Shown: positions 17,832 to 25,977, counted from the stretch's first letter. The stretch is 64,000 nt of DNA from Gaetbulibacter_A sp043876815 (GCF_043876815.1 NZ_JBAWKA010000002.1:124001-188000), one strand, 5' to 3'. Notes: generated by a model not told the origin, from the sequence alone. Made by a program: numbers and translations.

Positions 17832-18634
17832 AAACATACACATTAATCACAGGAGCAAGTCAGGGCTTTGGTAAAGCCATGGCCTTAGATTGCGCACAAC
17901 GAAAAATGAATTTATTACTCATTGCTTTGCCGAATTCCGGATTAGGTGCTTTGGCACAATTTATAAAAACGAATCTTGACGTTGATGTACAATATCTTGA
18001 AATGGATTTGAGTACTACAGAAAGTTGTTTTAGTATTCTGGAATACATTCATAAACATGAGATAAGTATTCAATACCTTATCAATAATGCGGGCGTATTA
18101 AGTCGGGGCTTATTCGATACCTTGGACACGACATTTATTTTGAAACAAATTGCGGTAAATGTGACAACACCAACTTTGTTAATTAGGTTGCTTCTTGATA
18201 ATCTTAAGCAATCTGAGCGTGCAGGTATATTGAATATAAGCAGTATGGCCAGTTTTTTCACCCTACCTAAAAAGCAGGTTTATGGTGCTACAAAATCTTA
18301 TATCACGGCTTTTTCAAAAACTCTAAATAAGGAATTAAGACAGCACAATATCTCGGTAACCACTATTTGTCCGGGTGGATTAAATACAACCACAAGATTG
18401 TGTTATCAAAATCGCTTGGTTAGTTGGGTAACCAGACAAACGGTACTAAACCCTGAAGAAGCTGCCAACATCGCCATTAATGCGATGCTGCAACATAAAA
18501 CACTTTTAGTTCCAGGATTTGTAAATCAATGTTTAATGTTCTTAAATAAAATACTTCCTGAATTTATTAAAGATCGCCTGACAAATCGTGAACTCGATAA
18601 GTTTCCTCCCGGAAAACTCCAGACCAGTGTTTGA
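17828..18634 (+). CDS. Short-chain dehydrogenase/reductase (SDR)
   Basis: A 268-residue classical SDR. The cofactor motif is TGASQGFG (residues 7-14), followed by NNAG near 85, the catalytic Ser in NISSMAS and the YGATK active site. After the catalytic helix comes TTICPGGLNTT, the normal substrate-loop start. Similar proteins reduce ketones of acyl or long-chain substrates. The ATG overlaps the previous stop by 4 bases, so translation is coupled. No acyl-carrier gene lies nearby, so the substrate may be a phospholipid or free lipid (inference). Confidence 0.88.
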   Translation: MKTYTLITGASQGFGKAMALDCAQRKMNLLLIALPNSGLGALAQFIKTNLDVDVQYLEMDLSTTESCFSILEYIHKHEISIQYLINNAGVLSRGLFDTLDTTFILKQIAVNVTTPTLLIRLLLDNLKQSERAGILNISSMASFFTLPKKQVYGATKSYITAFSKTLNKELRQHNISVTTICPGGLNTTTRLCYQNRLVSWVTRQTVLNPEEAANIAINAMLQHKTLLVPGFVNQCLMFLNKILPEFIKDRLTNRELDKFPPGKLQTSV

Positions 18635-18690
18635 TTCATAATTCAAAGCATATTTGGATTTTTTCTTTAACCATTTTACATTCTTACACC

Positions 18691-19782
18691 ATGGAAACAC
18701 AAATTATTTTTAAACAAAACCTCGAAGATAATATACATTTTAGAACCTTGAGAAACCGCTTGAAAAATGTAATAAGAAGTTTGCCTGATAAGCGAAAGCA
18801 TCAAAAAATTTATGCTGTAATATTAATGCCATTAGCTTTCATAGCAGTGTATTTGCTAGCACTTAATTTTAAACAAAACGCTGCTCTTTTTTATACCTTC
18901 TATGCTTTTTTAGGTATTATATCTGTATTGATTTTTGTGAGCCTAATTCACGACGCTATTCATCATAACATATTTAAAAAGAGAGGATGGAATAATGCCT
19001 TAATTATTTTGTTTGATCTTCTTGGGGGTAATAGTTATATCTGGAAAAAGCGTCATGTGTTATTGCATCATAATTATCAAAATATCGCAGGGTGGGATTC
19101 TGATATTGAACAAACCGGTCTTATTAAAGTGTTTAAGCATGAAAAGGCAACTTTCATAAGTAGAAACCAGTCTTGGCTTATTTTTTTCTTGTATCCAATG
19201 TATTTACTTAATTGGATACTATTACGAGATTTTAAAGACTTTTTTCTTAAAAAGCGTGCCATAAAAAAGGTTTGTAAGATTCCAACTATCGAATACTTCA
19301 AGCTATTTCTGTTCAAGGGACTGTTCTTATTTTATACTGTATTTATCCCTGTGATATTGGGGGTTGAGGTTTATACTGCTCTTCTGGGGCTCTTCATCAT
19401 GTTTACCGTTGGCAGTATTTTTGCCTTGGTCTCTTTACTTCCCCCTCATGTTAATGATAAAAGTGAATTTCCGGTGCCCAATGATCATGGTCAATTAGAA
19501 TCCAGCTGGTTTGCACATCAATTTGATACAACGAATGATGTTATATTAAACAATTGGTTTACCCGAAATATCATGGGAAATTTTAATTTTCATTTAGCAC
19601 ATCATTTATTTCCCAATATCAGTTCGGTCTATGCCCCTGAAGTAACCAGGGAAATAGCGAATTACGCGAAGGAACATGGCTTTCAATACCGATCGTATAA
19701 ATTGCAAAAAGCTTTGTATTATCATTATCAGTTAATAAAAGAAAATGCTATTGATGAGGATTTCTTCGAAGAAGACATGTAA
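18691..19782 (+). CDS. Fatty acid desaturase family protein
   Basis: A 363-residue membrane di-iron enzyme. Three His boxes are visible: HDAIHH (first His at residue 87), HVLLHH (at 122) and the C-terminal HLAHHLFPNI; together they would bind two irons at the cytoplasmic face. Hydrophobic helix pairs flank the boxes as in acyl-lipid or acyl-CoA desaturases. The frame is open back to a TTG at 18631, but the ATG at 18691 gives the usual short polar N-terminus. It differs clearly from the desaturase at 40806-41906, whose third box is of the QxxHH type. It may desaturate or hydroxylate the lipid made by this cluster. Confidence 0.88.
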   Translation: METQIIFKQNLEDNIHFRTLRNRLKNVIRSLPDKRKHQKIYAVILMPLAFIAVYLLALNFKQNAALFYTFYAFLGIISVLIFVSLIHDAIHHNIFKKRGWNNALIILFDLLGGNSYIWKKRHVLLHHNYQNIAGWDSDIEQTGLIKVFKHEKATFISRNQSWLIFFLYPMYLLNWILLRDFKDFFLKKRAIKKVCKIPTIEYFKLFLFKGLFLFYTVFIPVILGVEVYTALLGLFIMFTVGSIFALVSLLPPHVNDKSEFPVPNDHGQLESSWFAHQFDTTNDVILNNWFTRNIMGNFNFHLAHHLFPNISSVYAPEVTREIANYAKEHGFQYRSYKLQKALYYHYQLIKENAIDEDFFEEDM

Positions 19783-19812
19783 GATCAGCTTTTCAAAAAA
19801 CTACTTTATAAG

Positions 19813-20805
19813 ATGAGGACATTTAAAAGGGTACTTGTTACAGGAGCGAATGGATTGCTTGGTACAAATACCATTATAGAGCTTTTGAACCAGGGATATA
19901 AAGTCACTGGATTCTTGCGGGATAAAAATCGTTATGTCGGGTATGAACATAAAAATCTAACATTAATTGAAGGAGATATTACCAATTTCGCTGATCTGGA
20001 AGCGGCATTAAAAAACTGCGATTCACTTATTCACTGTGCGGCCTTAACAGATCCAAAGGCCAATCATGTGGCTTATGAAAATATAAATTTAAGAGGAACC
20101 AAAAAAGTGGTTCAGGCTGCAATAAAAATGAAGTTGAAAAAGTTCGTTTTTGTGAGCACTGCGAATGTTTGTGGTTTTGGACCTAAAAACGATCCAGGAA
20201 GTGAGACCCAGGCGATCAAGAAACCATTTTCTGATTCATCCTATTCAATCAGTAAAAAAAAGGCCCAGGACTATGTCCTTTCCATGACATCTAAAATAGA
20301 GGTTGTTGTGGTTAATCCATCATTTATGATCGGGCCTTACGATAGCAAACCCAGCTCGGGAAAAATTATACTCCATGGTTTAAATAAACGGATAGTCCTT
20401 TATCCTCCTGGGGGAAAGAGTTTTGTATGTGTAGAGGATGTTGCATTAGGAATTGTGAAGGCCTTAAAAAAAGGAGCTACAGGAGAAACCTATTTGCTGA
20501 CCAATGAAAATATGAGCTATAGAGCATTTTTTAATTTGCTAAAAAAGAAAACTCAATCACAGCAAATGATGTTACCAATTCCTAAAAGTATATTATTCGG
20601 ATTGGGTTTTTTAGGAGATCTGGCCAGATACTTTGGTTTTAGAACACAATTTTCTAGTAACAATATGAAAGCGCTTTGTTCCAATGTGTTTTATGTAAAT
20701 TCAAAAGCAAAAAATGACTTAGGGATGGTCTTTACACCTGTAGATAAGGGGGTCGAAGATGCCATCGCCTGGTTTCAAAAAAATAAGGTCAATAATTCTC
20801 AATAA
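19813..20805 (+). CDS. NAD-dependent epimerase/dehydratase (3beta-HSD-like), second copy
   Basis: A 330-residue extended SDR related in layout to the enzyme at 16845-17831. TGANGLLG (about 10-17) binds the dinucleotide, LIHCAALTD follows, then FVSTANVCGFG with the Ser region, and YSISK is the active-site Tyr/Lys pair. The GPYDSKPSSGK loop and the FVCVEDVA stretch are also typical. It begins 30 bases after the desaturase and is the last gene of the cluster. The two copies are too different to be a recent duplication, so they probably perform different steps. Confidence 0.85.
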   Translation: MRTFKRVLVTGANGLLGTNTIIELLNQGYKVTGFLRDKNRYVGYEHKNLTLIEGDITNFADLEAALKNCDSLIHCAALTDPKANHVAYENINLRGTKKVVQAAIKMKLKKFVFVSTANVCGFGPKNDPGSETQAIKKPFSDSSYSISKKKAQDYVLSMTSKIEVVVVNPSFMIGPYDSKPSSGKIILHGLNKRIVLYPPGGKSFVCVEDVALGIVKALKKGATGETYLLTNENMSYRAFFNLLKKKTQSQQMMLPIPKSILFGLGFLGDLARYFGFRTQFSSNNMKALCSNVFYVNSKAKNDLGMVFTPVDKGVEDAIAWFQKNKVNNSQ

Positions 20806-20882
20806 AGCCTTTATAATTCTCCCCTCCTAGGATACAATGGATTATCAATTCAGGGTTTTGAACTTAAAACAAGTATTGAATG

Positions 20883-20917
20883 TGTCCGAAATTTTGCTTT
20901 ATAGATTTTATCGGACA
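20883..20917. promoter_or_regulatory. Inverted repeat TGTCCGA-N21-TCGGACA
   Basis: Perfect 7-base arms with a 21-base AT-rich spacer in the gap between the lipid cluster and the next small gene. No T-run follows, so it is more likely an operator pair than a terminator. It shares TGTCCGA with 15379-15385. Confidence 0.4.
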
Positions 20918-20977
20918 TAAAATATCGGCATCTCATACATCTTTGTAACAGTTGTGTAACACTTTTGTCAACTTATT

Positions 20978-21355
20978 ATGAAAACCACAATTCACATATT
21001 AATACTTGTTTTTTTTAGTAGTCCGCTTTGGGCTCAGCAAACCCTTCGAAAAGATCAGAAGCATTCAGAAAAAAAAGAGTTGACCTTTCAAATTTCGAAT
21101 GGAGTAAATACACAATTTGAACCGGTGTTTTCTGGTCTATTTCAATCAGATTTTAACGGGATCAATAAGATGATAAAATGGCAAAATATTTATGATGACA
21201 TCGATGTCGGTATTCGGTTCAGCCTTGTCATCCCAATGAATCAGAAACTAAATATAAAGACCAGATACCTCTGCGGCCTTATGAACTTTGATAAGCGTGG
21301 TTTTGGCCAGGCTGAAGGATACCAATTTCAAATGTGTATAAGCTATAACCTTTAA
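20978..21355 (+). CDS. Small secreted protein, possible beta-barrel fragment
   Basis: A 125-residue protein with a clear signal peptide (cleavage after about LWA-Q, residue 19). The mature part has alternating polar and hydrophobic strands (VGIRFSLVIPMN, KTRYLCGLMNF) and ends in YQFQMCISYNL, an aromatic-ended terminal strand as in outer membrane barrels. It is too short for a full barrel, so it may be a truncated OmpW/PorT-like protein or a small strand-rich periplasmic protein. No family recognised. First of five small envelope genes on the same strand. Confidence 0.55.
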   Translation: MKTTIHILILVFFSSPLWAQQTLRKDQKHSEKKELTFQISNGVNTQFEPVFSGLFQSDFNGINKMIKWQNIYDDIDVGIRFSLVIPMNQKLNIKTRYLCGLMNFDKRGFGQAEGYQFQMCISYNL

Positions 21356-21392
21356 AACAATAACTCAGTAATTCAACTTAAAAACAAAAATC

Positions 21393-21905
21393 ATGAAACG
21401 TCAAATTGAAATTTTAAAACTAATAATACTCGGACTGTTAATAACAAGTAATGTTTATGCTCAGGCTCAGGAAACTGGTAAGCCTTACAAAGGATTTTTA
21501 CGCGTATCCTCACAAACCGGAGATATTATCGAAAAAGGACGCTTTTTGTATGTAAATGATAGTCTTGTGGCTCTAAAGAAGGGAAAGAAAGTTACTACCA
21601 TTAATAAATCTCTAATCGGATTTATCAAAACAAAAAGATCCGGGGTTAATAATGTCGTTATTGGTGCCGTAGCTGGCGGAACCCTAGGTGTAGCTCTGGG
21701 AGTTGGAACTTCAGATCCTGATTCCTGGGTTGGCTATAGCGCCTCCGAGGGTGCCTTTGCTTTTGGACTTCTCGGCACTTTAGGTGGTGGCCTTTTAGGA
21801 GGATTGTTGAACCTTGTTAAAGATCCAATGGTCATTATGATTAGTGGAAATGAAGCGAATTGGCAAACCTTCAAAAAAATAATGCAGCCAAATCATAACA
21901 ACTAA
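21393..21905 (+). CDS. Secreted hypothetical protein with glycine-rich membrane segments
   Basis: A 170-residue protein. Signal peptide ends near residue 24 (NVYAQAQ). A strand-rich domain (about 27-80) is followed by two Gly/Ala-rich hydrophobic stretches at about 86-103 (VIGAVAGGTLGVALGVG) and 117-138 (FGLLGTLGGGLLGGLL), resembling glycine-zipper segments that pack in membranes. Then a short polar tail. Family not recognised. It starts 37 bases after the previous small secreted protein and ends 11 bases before the lipoprotein gene, so these probably form one transcript. Confidence 0.55.
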   Translation: MKRQIEILKLIILGLLITSNVYAQAQETGKPYKGFLRVSSQTGDIIEKGRFLYVNDSLVALKKGKKVTTINKSLIGFIKTKRSGVNNVVIGAVAGGTLGVALGVGTSDPDSWVGYSASEGAFAFGLLGTLGGGLLGGLLNLVKDPMVIMISGNEANWQTFKKIMQPNHNN

Positions 21906-21916
21906 AATATAATATC

Positions 21917-22396
21917 ATGAAAAATTTACACCAATTATTAAAAGCTTTATTATTTATTTTCTTGCTCACTGGATGTTCCAAAAGCGATGAACAAGCTGTA
22001 ATAGATCAGGTTGAAGACAACAAATTTGTTGGTAGCTGGGAACCAATAAAATTTGTAACCGCTTGTGCATCGGAAATTAACTATGAGGAAAATTACTCGA
22101 CCTGTGAGCAAAAGGGGATACTAGAGGTAAAAGCCAATGGTACATTTTCACAAAGCTATTTTTATGAATATAATAATGTTTGTGAGGAAGATGGTATTTC
22201 AAGTGGAACTTGGAAAATAGTGGACGACAAACTTTTTGTCATCGAAGAGGGATTCGGTGAAACTGAGATCACTTATTTTGAAATTGTAGATGATATTTTA
22301 AGGGTAGGGCAGTACGACACAGATTTTTGCGATCCCGAAACGATGGGTGTCAATATTACAAATTCGTATTTCTATTCTGAATTTCAAAAGAAATAA
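21917..22396 (+). CDS. Lipocalin-like lipoprotein
   Basis: A 159-residue lipoprotein: the lipobox LLTGC places the acylated Cys at residue 20. The mature part has the pattern FVGSWEPIKF near the start, then GTFSQSYFYEY, GTWKIVDDKLFVI and a closing strand, as in lipocalin-like (Lipocalin_4-type) proteins of Bacteroidota. Several Cys residues (in TACASE, STCEQK, NVCEED and DFCDPE) could make disulfides after export. Its job is probably small-molecule binding or unknown. It lies in the run of small envelope genes. Confidence 0.65.
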   Translation: MKNLHQLLKALLFIFLLTGCSKSDEQAVIDQVEDNKFVGSWEPIKFVTACASEINYEENYSTCEQKGILEVKANGTFSQSYFYEYNNVCEEDGISSGTWKIVDDKLFVIEEGFGETEITYFEIVDDILRVGQYDTDFCDPETMGVNITNSYFYSEFQKK

Positions 22397-22425
22397 TCCT
22401 TTCATTAATGTAATAAGTCAAAGTT

Positions 22426-22827
22426 ATGAAGCGCCTTAAAAAATTCATCAAAAGCCTCGCAATCCTTTTTTCAATTTTAATATTTATTCAAAGTTGCACG
22501 GTGTATAAAGCTGCTCCCAGTAGCTTGTCCCAGGCCTCCAAAGCCCATGCCAGATCCAAGGTTGTAAATCAAGAGGGTGAGGTGTCAAAATTCAAATTTA
22601 TTACAGAGGAGAATGGCAGCTTCTATGGAATAAAGAGATCAAAGGGAACTTTAATAAAGGTAAAATTGAATGAAAATCATTTAAAATCTATTAAAACAAA
22701 AGATAAAACAATGTCAATCATGTTAACAATAGTTGTGTCGATTACGGTTATTATAGGTTTACATTCTATTGTCAAGAATTCAATTACATTAGGATTACCA
22801 AGTCCAGTTGGAACAAATGAGTTTTAG
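22426..22827 (+). CDS. Small lipoprotein, first tandem paralogue
   Basis: A 133-residue lipoprotein with lipobox IQSC (Cys24) followed by TVYKA. A compact strand domain has the pattern KVVNQEGEVSKFKFITEENGSFYGIK, and a C-terminal hydrophobic helix (MLTIVVSITVIIGLHSIV) gives a second membrane contact. The gene at 22996-23364 shares this architecture and many residues (QSC-VY, KVV, ENG-FYG, KTMS/RTMS), so they are tandem duplicates. Function unknown. Confidence 0.6.
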   Translation: MKRLKKFIKSLAILFSILIFIQSCTVYKAAPSSLSQASKAHARSKVVNQEGEVSKFKFITEENGSFYGIKRSKGTLIKVKLNENHLKSIKTKDKTMSIMLTIVVSITVIIGLHSIVKNSITLGLPSPVGTNEF

Positions 22828-22828
22828 A

Positions 22829-22862
22829 AATAAAAAAACCGCATCAATTTTTGAGACTGGTT
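22829..22862 (+). terminator. Weak, degenerate terminator-like hairpin
   Basis: The sequence begins with the same A-run plus ACCGC-TCAA words as the strong terminator at 23391-23424, but the right arm is eroded (AACC/GGTT and TCAA/TTGA with an internal loop) and no T-run follows. It looks like the duplicated copy of that terminator. Confidence 0.35.
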
Positions 22863-22995
22863 CATACTAAATTTTAAAACAGTCTGTTGGACTTCATTTA
22901 TAAACATCAACCTTAAGAACACAATTATAGTGTTTATAACTTATACGCTGTTGAATCGTACTACCCATTCGCGGTATAGAAAAAAACTAAAAATT

Positions 22996-23364
22996 ATGAA
23001 ATCACTCAAATATCACATCCGGAGTTATGCATCGCTATTAGCAACTTTGGTTTTATTTCAAAGTTGTGTTGTTTATCGCGCTGAGCCCAAAACGCTTTCT
23101 GAAGCCTCCGAAGAATTTATCAGAACAAAAGTTGTAATGAATGATGGTAGTATCATGACTTATAATAAAATTATGGCAGAGAATGGAAAATTCTACGGAG
23201 TTAAAAATTATAAGAGAACAGAGCTGAATGAAGCCGATGTAAAACGTGTAAGAATTAAAAACAGGACCATGTCAACCGTATTAACCTATGGAATACCTTT
23301 AATACTTATCACTGTAGCAGTTATTGAATTAGAACAGAATTGTTGTTTTGGGGGAATTAACTAG
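22996..23364 (+). CDS. Small lipoprotein, second tandem paralogue
   Basis: A 122-residue lipoprotein from the ATG at 22996 (MKSLKYHIRS); the frame is open further upstream but without a sensible start. The lipobox is FQSC followed by VVYRA. The mature domain reads KVVMNDGSIMTYNKIMAENGKFYGVK and is followed by a C-terminal hydrophobic segment (LTYGIPLILITVAVIEL). It is clearly related to the preceding gene, and a copy of the terminator follows each of them. It is convergent with pnp. Function unknown. Confidence 0.6.
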   Translation: MKSLKYHIRSYASLLATLVLFQSCVVYRAEPKTLSEASEEFIRTKVVMNDGSIMTYNKIMAENGKFYGVKNYKRTELNEADVKRVRIKNRTMSTVLTYGIPLILITVAVIELEQNCCFGGIN

Positions 23365-23390
23365 AATTCGTTTATACCCATGATTAAATA

Positions 23391-23424
23391 AAAAAACCGC
23401 CTCAAGTTCTGAAGCGGTTTTTTT
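23391..23424. terminator. Bidirectional terminator between lipoprotein gene and pnp
   Basis: AAAAAACCGC / GCGGTTTTTT arms with a 13-base loop; T-runs on both strands. It serves the small lipoprotein gene on the plus strand and pnp on the minus strand. Confidence 0.85.
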
Positions 23425-23442
23425 AGTATAGATTCAAAACGA

Positions 23443-25716
23443 TTAATCGTCGTTGTTATCTCTGGAACTTCTGTTATCGCGTCCGCGATTATCTCTACCG
23501 CGATTATCTCTTCCGCGATTATCACGACTATCACGATTACCACGGTTATCTCGATTATCACGACCTCCGCTACGTGGCTTTGATTCGTAGCCTTCAGGTT
23601 TTGGCAACAAAGCTTTACGTGATACTTTTTCTTTTCTGGTTCTAGGGTCAACTCCAAAGTACTTCACTTCGATTATATCACCTAAATTAACCACATCAGT
23701 TACATTTTCAGTACGTTCCCATGCCAGTTCACTAACGTGAAGTAATACTTCGTTGCCTGGAGCCTGCGTATATTCTACAACAGCACCAAAATCCAACATT
23801 TTAATCACTTTAACTTCGTAAACATTTCCAACTTCAGGCTTGAACATCAAGGATTTGATTTTTGCCATAACAGCATCAATACCCTGGCTACCAACACCTA
23901 AAATTTCCACGATACCTTCTTCGGTAACGGGATCCTCGTTAATAACAATGGTCGTATCGGTTTCTTTTTGTAATTCCTGAATTACTTTTCCACCAGGGCC
24001 AATTAAAGCACCAATGAACTCATTAGGAATACGTGTTGTTACCATTACAGGAGCATGCTCTTTCACCGTTGGGTTTGGTGTTGCAATAGTTTCCGTTATT
24101 TTCTCAAGGATGTGTAAACGTCCGTCACGAGCCTGTTTTAAGGCTTTTACCAGAATTTCATAACTCAATCCTTTAACTTTAATATCCATTTGGCAAGCTG
24201 TAATACCATCAGCGGTACCGGTTACTTTAAAGTCCATATCACCCAAGTGATCTTCGTCACCTAAAATATCAGAAAGAACAGCAAATTTTCCGCTTTCTGT
24301 ATCAGTGATCAATCCCATGGCTATACCTGAAACTGGTTTTTTCAATTGTACTCCGGCATCCATTAAGGCCATTGTTCCAGCACATACGGTAGCCATCGAT
24401 GATGAACCATTCGATTCTAAGATCTCAGATACTACGCGCACAGTGTACGGACAATCCTCAGGTACCATATCCTTCAAAGCACGTTGTGCTAAGTTACCGT
24501 GACCTATTTCTCGACGTGATGTACCACGAATTGGTCGGGCTTCACCCGTTGAGAAAGGAGGGAAGTTATAATGTAAATAAAAACGTTCTTCACCTTCGAA
24601 TGACGGCATATCAATCTGGTTAGCCTCTCGCGAGGTACCAAGCGTTACCGTTGCTAAAGCTTGTGTTTCACCACGAGTAAAGATTGAGGAGCCGTGTGTA
24701 GATGGTAAATAATCTACCTCACACCAGATCGGTCTGATTTCATTTGTTTTACGACCATCCAGACGTAAACCTTCATTCAATGTAAGGTCACGAACGGCCG
24801 CTTTTTCAGCCTTGGCATAGTATTTAGAGATCAGATCACCTAGCTCTTCCTGCTCTTCTTCAGAAAAGGAAGCTACGATCTCTTCTTTTATCTCTGCAAA
24901 TGCAGCACCACGTTCTTGTTTAGACGAACCGGCTTTTGCGACAGCATAAACTTTATCATAAGCAAGGTCGTAGATTTTCTTCTCTAATGCTTCATCTTCC
25001 GGTTCAAGTTCATACTCGCGAGTTTCCTTTTTTCCAAAGGCTTCCGCTAATTTTACTTGAGCCTGACATTGCAATTTGATCGCTTCATGAGCGAATTTAA
25101 TGGCTTCAGTCATTTCTTCCTCAGAGATCTCTTTCATTTCACCTTCAACCATCATCACAGAATCTTCAGAAGCACCGATAACCATATCAAGATCCGATTC
25201 AGCAAGTTGTGAATATGATGGGTTAATAATGAATTCACCATTCACGCGACCTACACGAACCTCAGAAATTGGACATTCAAAAGGGAAATCCGATAACTGG
25301 ATCGCTGCAGAAGCGGCTAAACCAGCCATAGCATCAGGCATCACCTCAGCGTCATGAGACATCAATTGAATCATCACCTGGGTCTCAGCATGATAATCTT
25401 TTGGGAATAACGGGCGCAACACACGGTCTACTAAACGCATGGTAAGCACTTCACCGTCACTAGGGCGTGCTTCACGCTTAAAAAATCCGCCAGGATAACG
25501 TCCTGCGGCTGCAAATTTTTCGCGGTAATCTACCGTTAATGGTAAAAAATCCACATCACTTGCTTTGTAGTTGGAAACAACAGTACAAAGCAACATGCAA
25601 TTTCCAGACTTTACCACGACCGAGCCGTGTGCCTGCTTTGCTAATTTTCCGGTTTCAATAGAAATCTCTCTACCGTCACCGAGGTCAATGACCTCTTTAA
25701 AAACTTTTGGAATCAT
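23443..25716 (-). CDS. pnp: Polynucleotide phosphorylase
   Basis: A 3'-5' phosphorolytic exoribonuclease and degradosome enzyme of about 757 residues. Two RNase PH domains (first from DGREISIETGKLAKQAHGS, second with FSTGEARPIRG) flank a helical domain. A KH domain follows (FIGALIGPGGKVIQEL), then an S1 domain (GAVVEY…VLLHVSELAW). The last about 40 residues are a low-complexity tail of repeated RDNRG units, rich in Arg, Asp, Asn and Gly, probably binding RNA. The frame is open to an ATG at 25752, but family members begin MIPKVFKEVIDLGDG, so I chose 25716. It lies downstream of rpsO, the classical rpsO-pnp order, though a terminator and a structured repeat lie between. Confidence 0.97.
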   Translation of the reverse strand: MIPKVFKEVIDLGDGREISIETGKLAKQAHGSVVVKSGNCMLLCTVVSNYKASDVDFLPLTVDYREKFAAAGRYPGGFFKREARPSDGEVLTMRLVDRVLRPLFPKDYHAETQVMIQLMSHDAEVMPDAMAGLAASAAIQLSDFPFECPISEVRVGRVNGEFIINPSYSQLAESDLDMVIGASEDSVMMVEGEMKEISEEEMTEAIKFAHEAIKLQCQAQVKLAEAFGKKETREYELEPEDEALEKKIYDLAYDKVYAVAKAGSSKQERGAAFAEIKEEIVASFSEEEQEELGDLISKYYAKAEKAAVRDLTLNEGLRLDGRKTNEIRPIWCEVDYLPSTHGSSIFTRGETQALATVTLGTSREANQIDMPSFEGEERFYLHYNFPPFSTGEARPIRGTSRREIGHGNLAQRALKDMVPEDCPYTVRVVSEILESNGSSSMATVCAGTMALMDAGVQLKKPVSGIAMGLITDTESGKFAVLSDILGDEDHLGDMDFKVTGTADGITACQMDIKVKGLSYEILVKALKQARDGRLHILEKITETIATPNPTVKEHAPVMVTTRIPNEFIGALIGPGGKVIQELQKETDTTIVINEDPVTEEGIVEILGVGSQGIDAVMAKIKSLMFKPEVGNVYEVKVIKMLDFGAVVEYTQAPGNEVLLHVSELAWERTENVTDVVNLGDIIEVKYFGVDPRTRKEKVSRKALLPKPEGYESKPRSGGRDNRDNRGNRDSRDNRGRDNRGRDNRGRDNRSSRDNNDD
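23446..23575 (-). repeat. Short direct repeats coding the PNPase RDNRG tail
   Basis: Imperfect tandem units of about 12-15 bases (plus-strand words such as CCGCGATTATCTCT) encode R-D-N-R-G repeats. Such DNA is prone to slippage, so tail length may vary between strains. Confidence 0.7.
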
Positions 25717-25735
25717 AATATTGTATTGACATTCA

Positions 25736-25749
25736 AGCACATATGTGCT
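25736..25749. promoter_or_regulatory. Perfect palindrome in the pnp leader
   Basis: AGCACATATGTGCT, a 14-base perfect palindrome 20 bases before the pnp start. In E. coli pnp is autoregulated through a leader hairpin; a similar role here is only a guess. Confidence 0.35.
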
Positions 25750-25892
25750 CAAAATAATTAAACAATGGTCGTTGTGTTGTGTAGTGTAGTTGTTGTGTAA
25801 AGCAATTTAATTGCCTTAATTCAGACCAATGAAAAACTGTATCAGCTTCTTCTAGCGCGGTATTTAAACTCTCACGCAAGAGTAATTTTTAT

Positions 25893-25972
25893 GGGCGTTT
25901 CCCTCACGGGTCGGGCTTTTCGCTTTATCTTTTTTGATACTCAAAAAAGGATGCCGCTACAATCCCTAACGC
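25893..25972 (-). repeat. Dispersed structured repeat, copy 1
   Basis: On the minus strand the element starts GCGTTAGGGATTGTAGC, contains GCGAAAAGCCCGACC and ends GGGAAACGCCC. The outer blocks GCGTT and AACGC can pair. Arm 1 is a hairpin around CTTTTTTG/CAAAAAAG; arm 2 is a short CCC/GGG hairpin. It lies between the rpsO terminator and pnp. Copies 2 and 3 are at 27311-27405 and 46361-46430. Confidence 0.75.
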
Positions 25973-25977
25973 AAATG

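Noticed and set aside
20942..20967. Promoter-like TTTG and CACTTTTG before the gene at 20978
   Set aside because: Spacing of about 14 bases is too short and the -7 box has a mismatch at its first base.
23361..23657. Open frame across the PNPase tail repeats in another frame
   Set aside because: It is a repeat-driven shadow of the pnp reading frame, with low-complexity Ile/Val/Glu composition.
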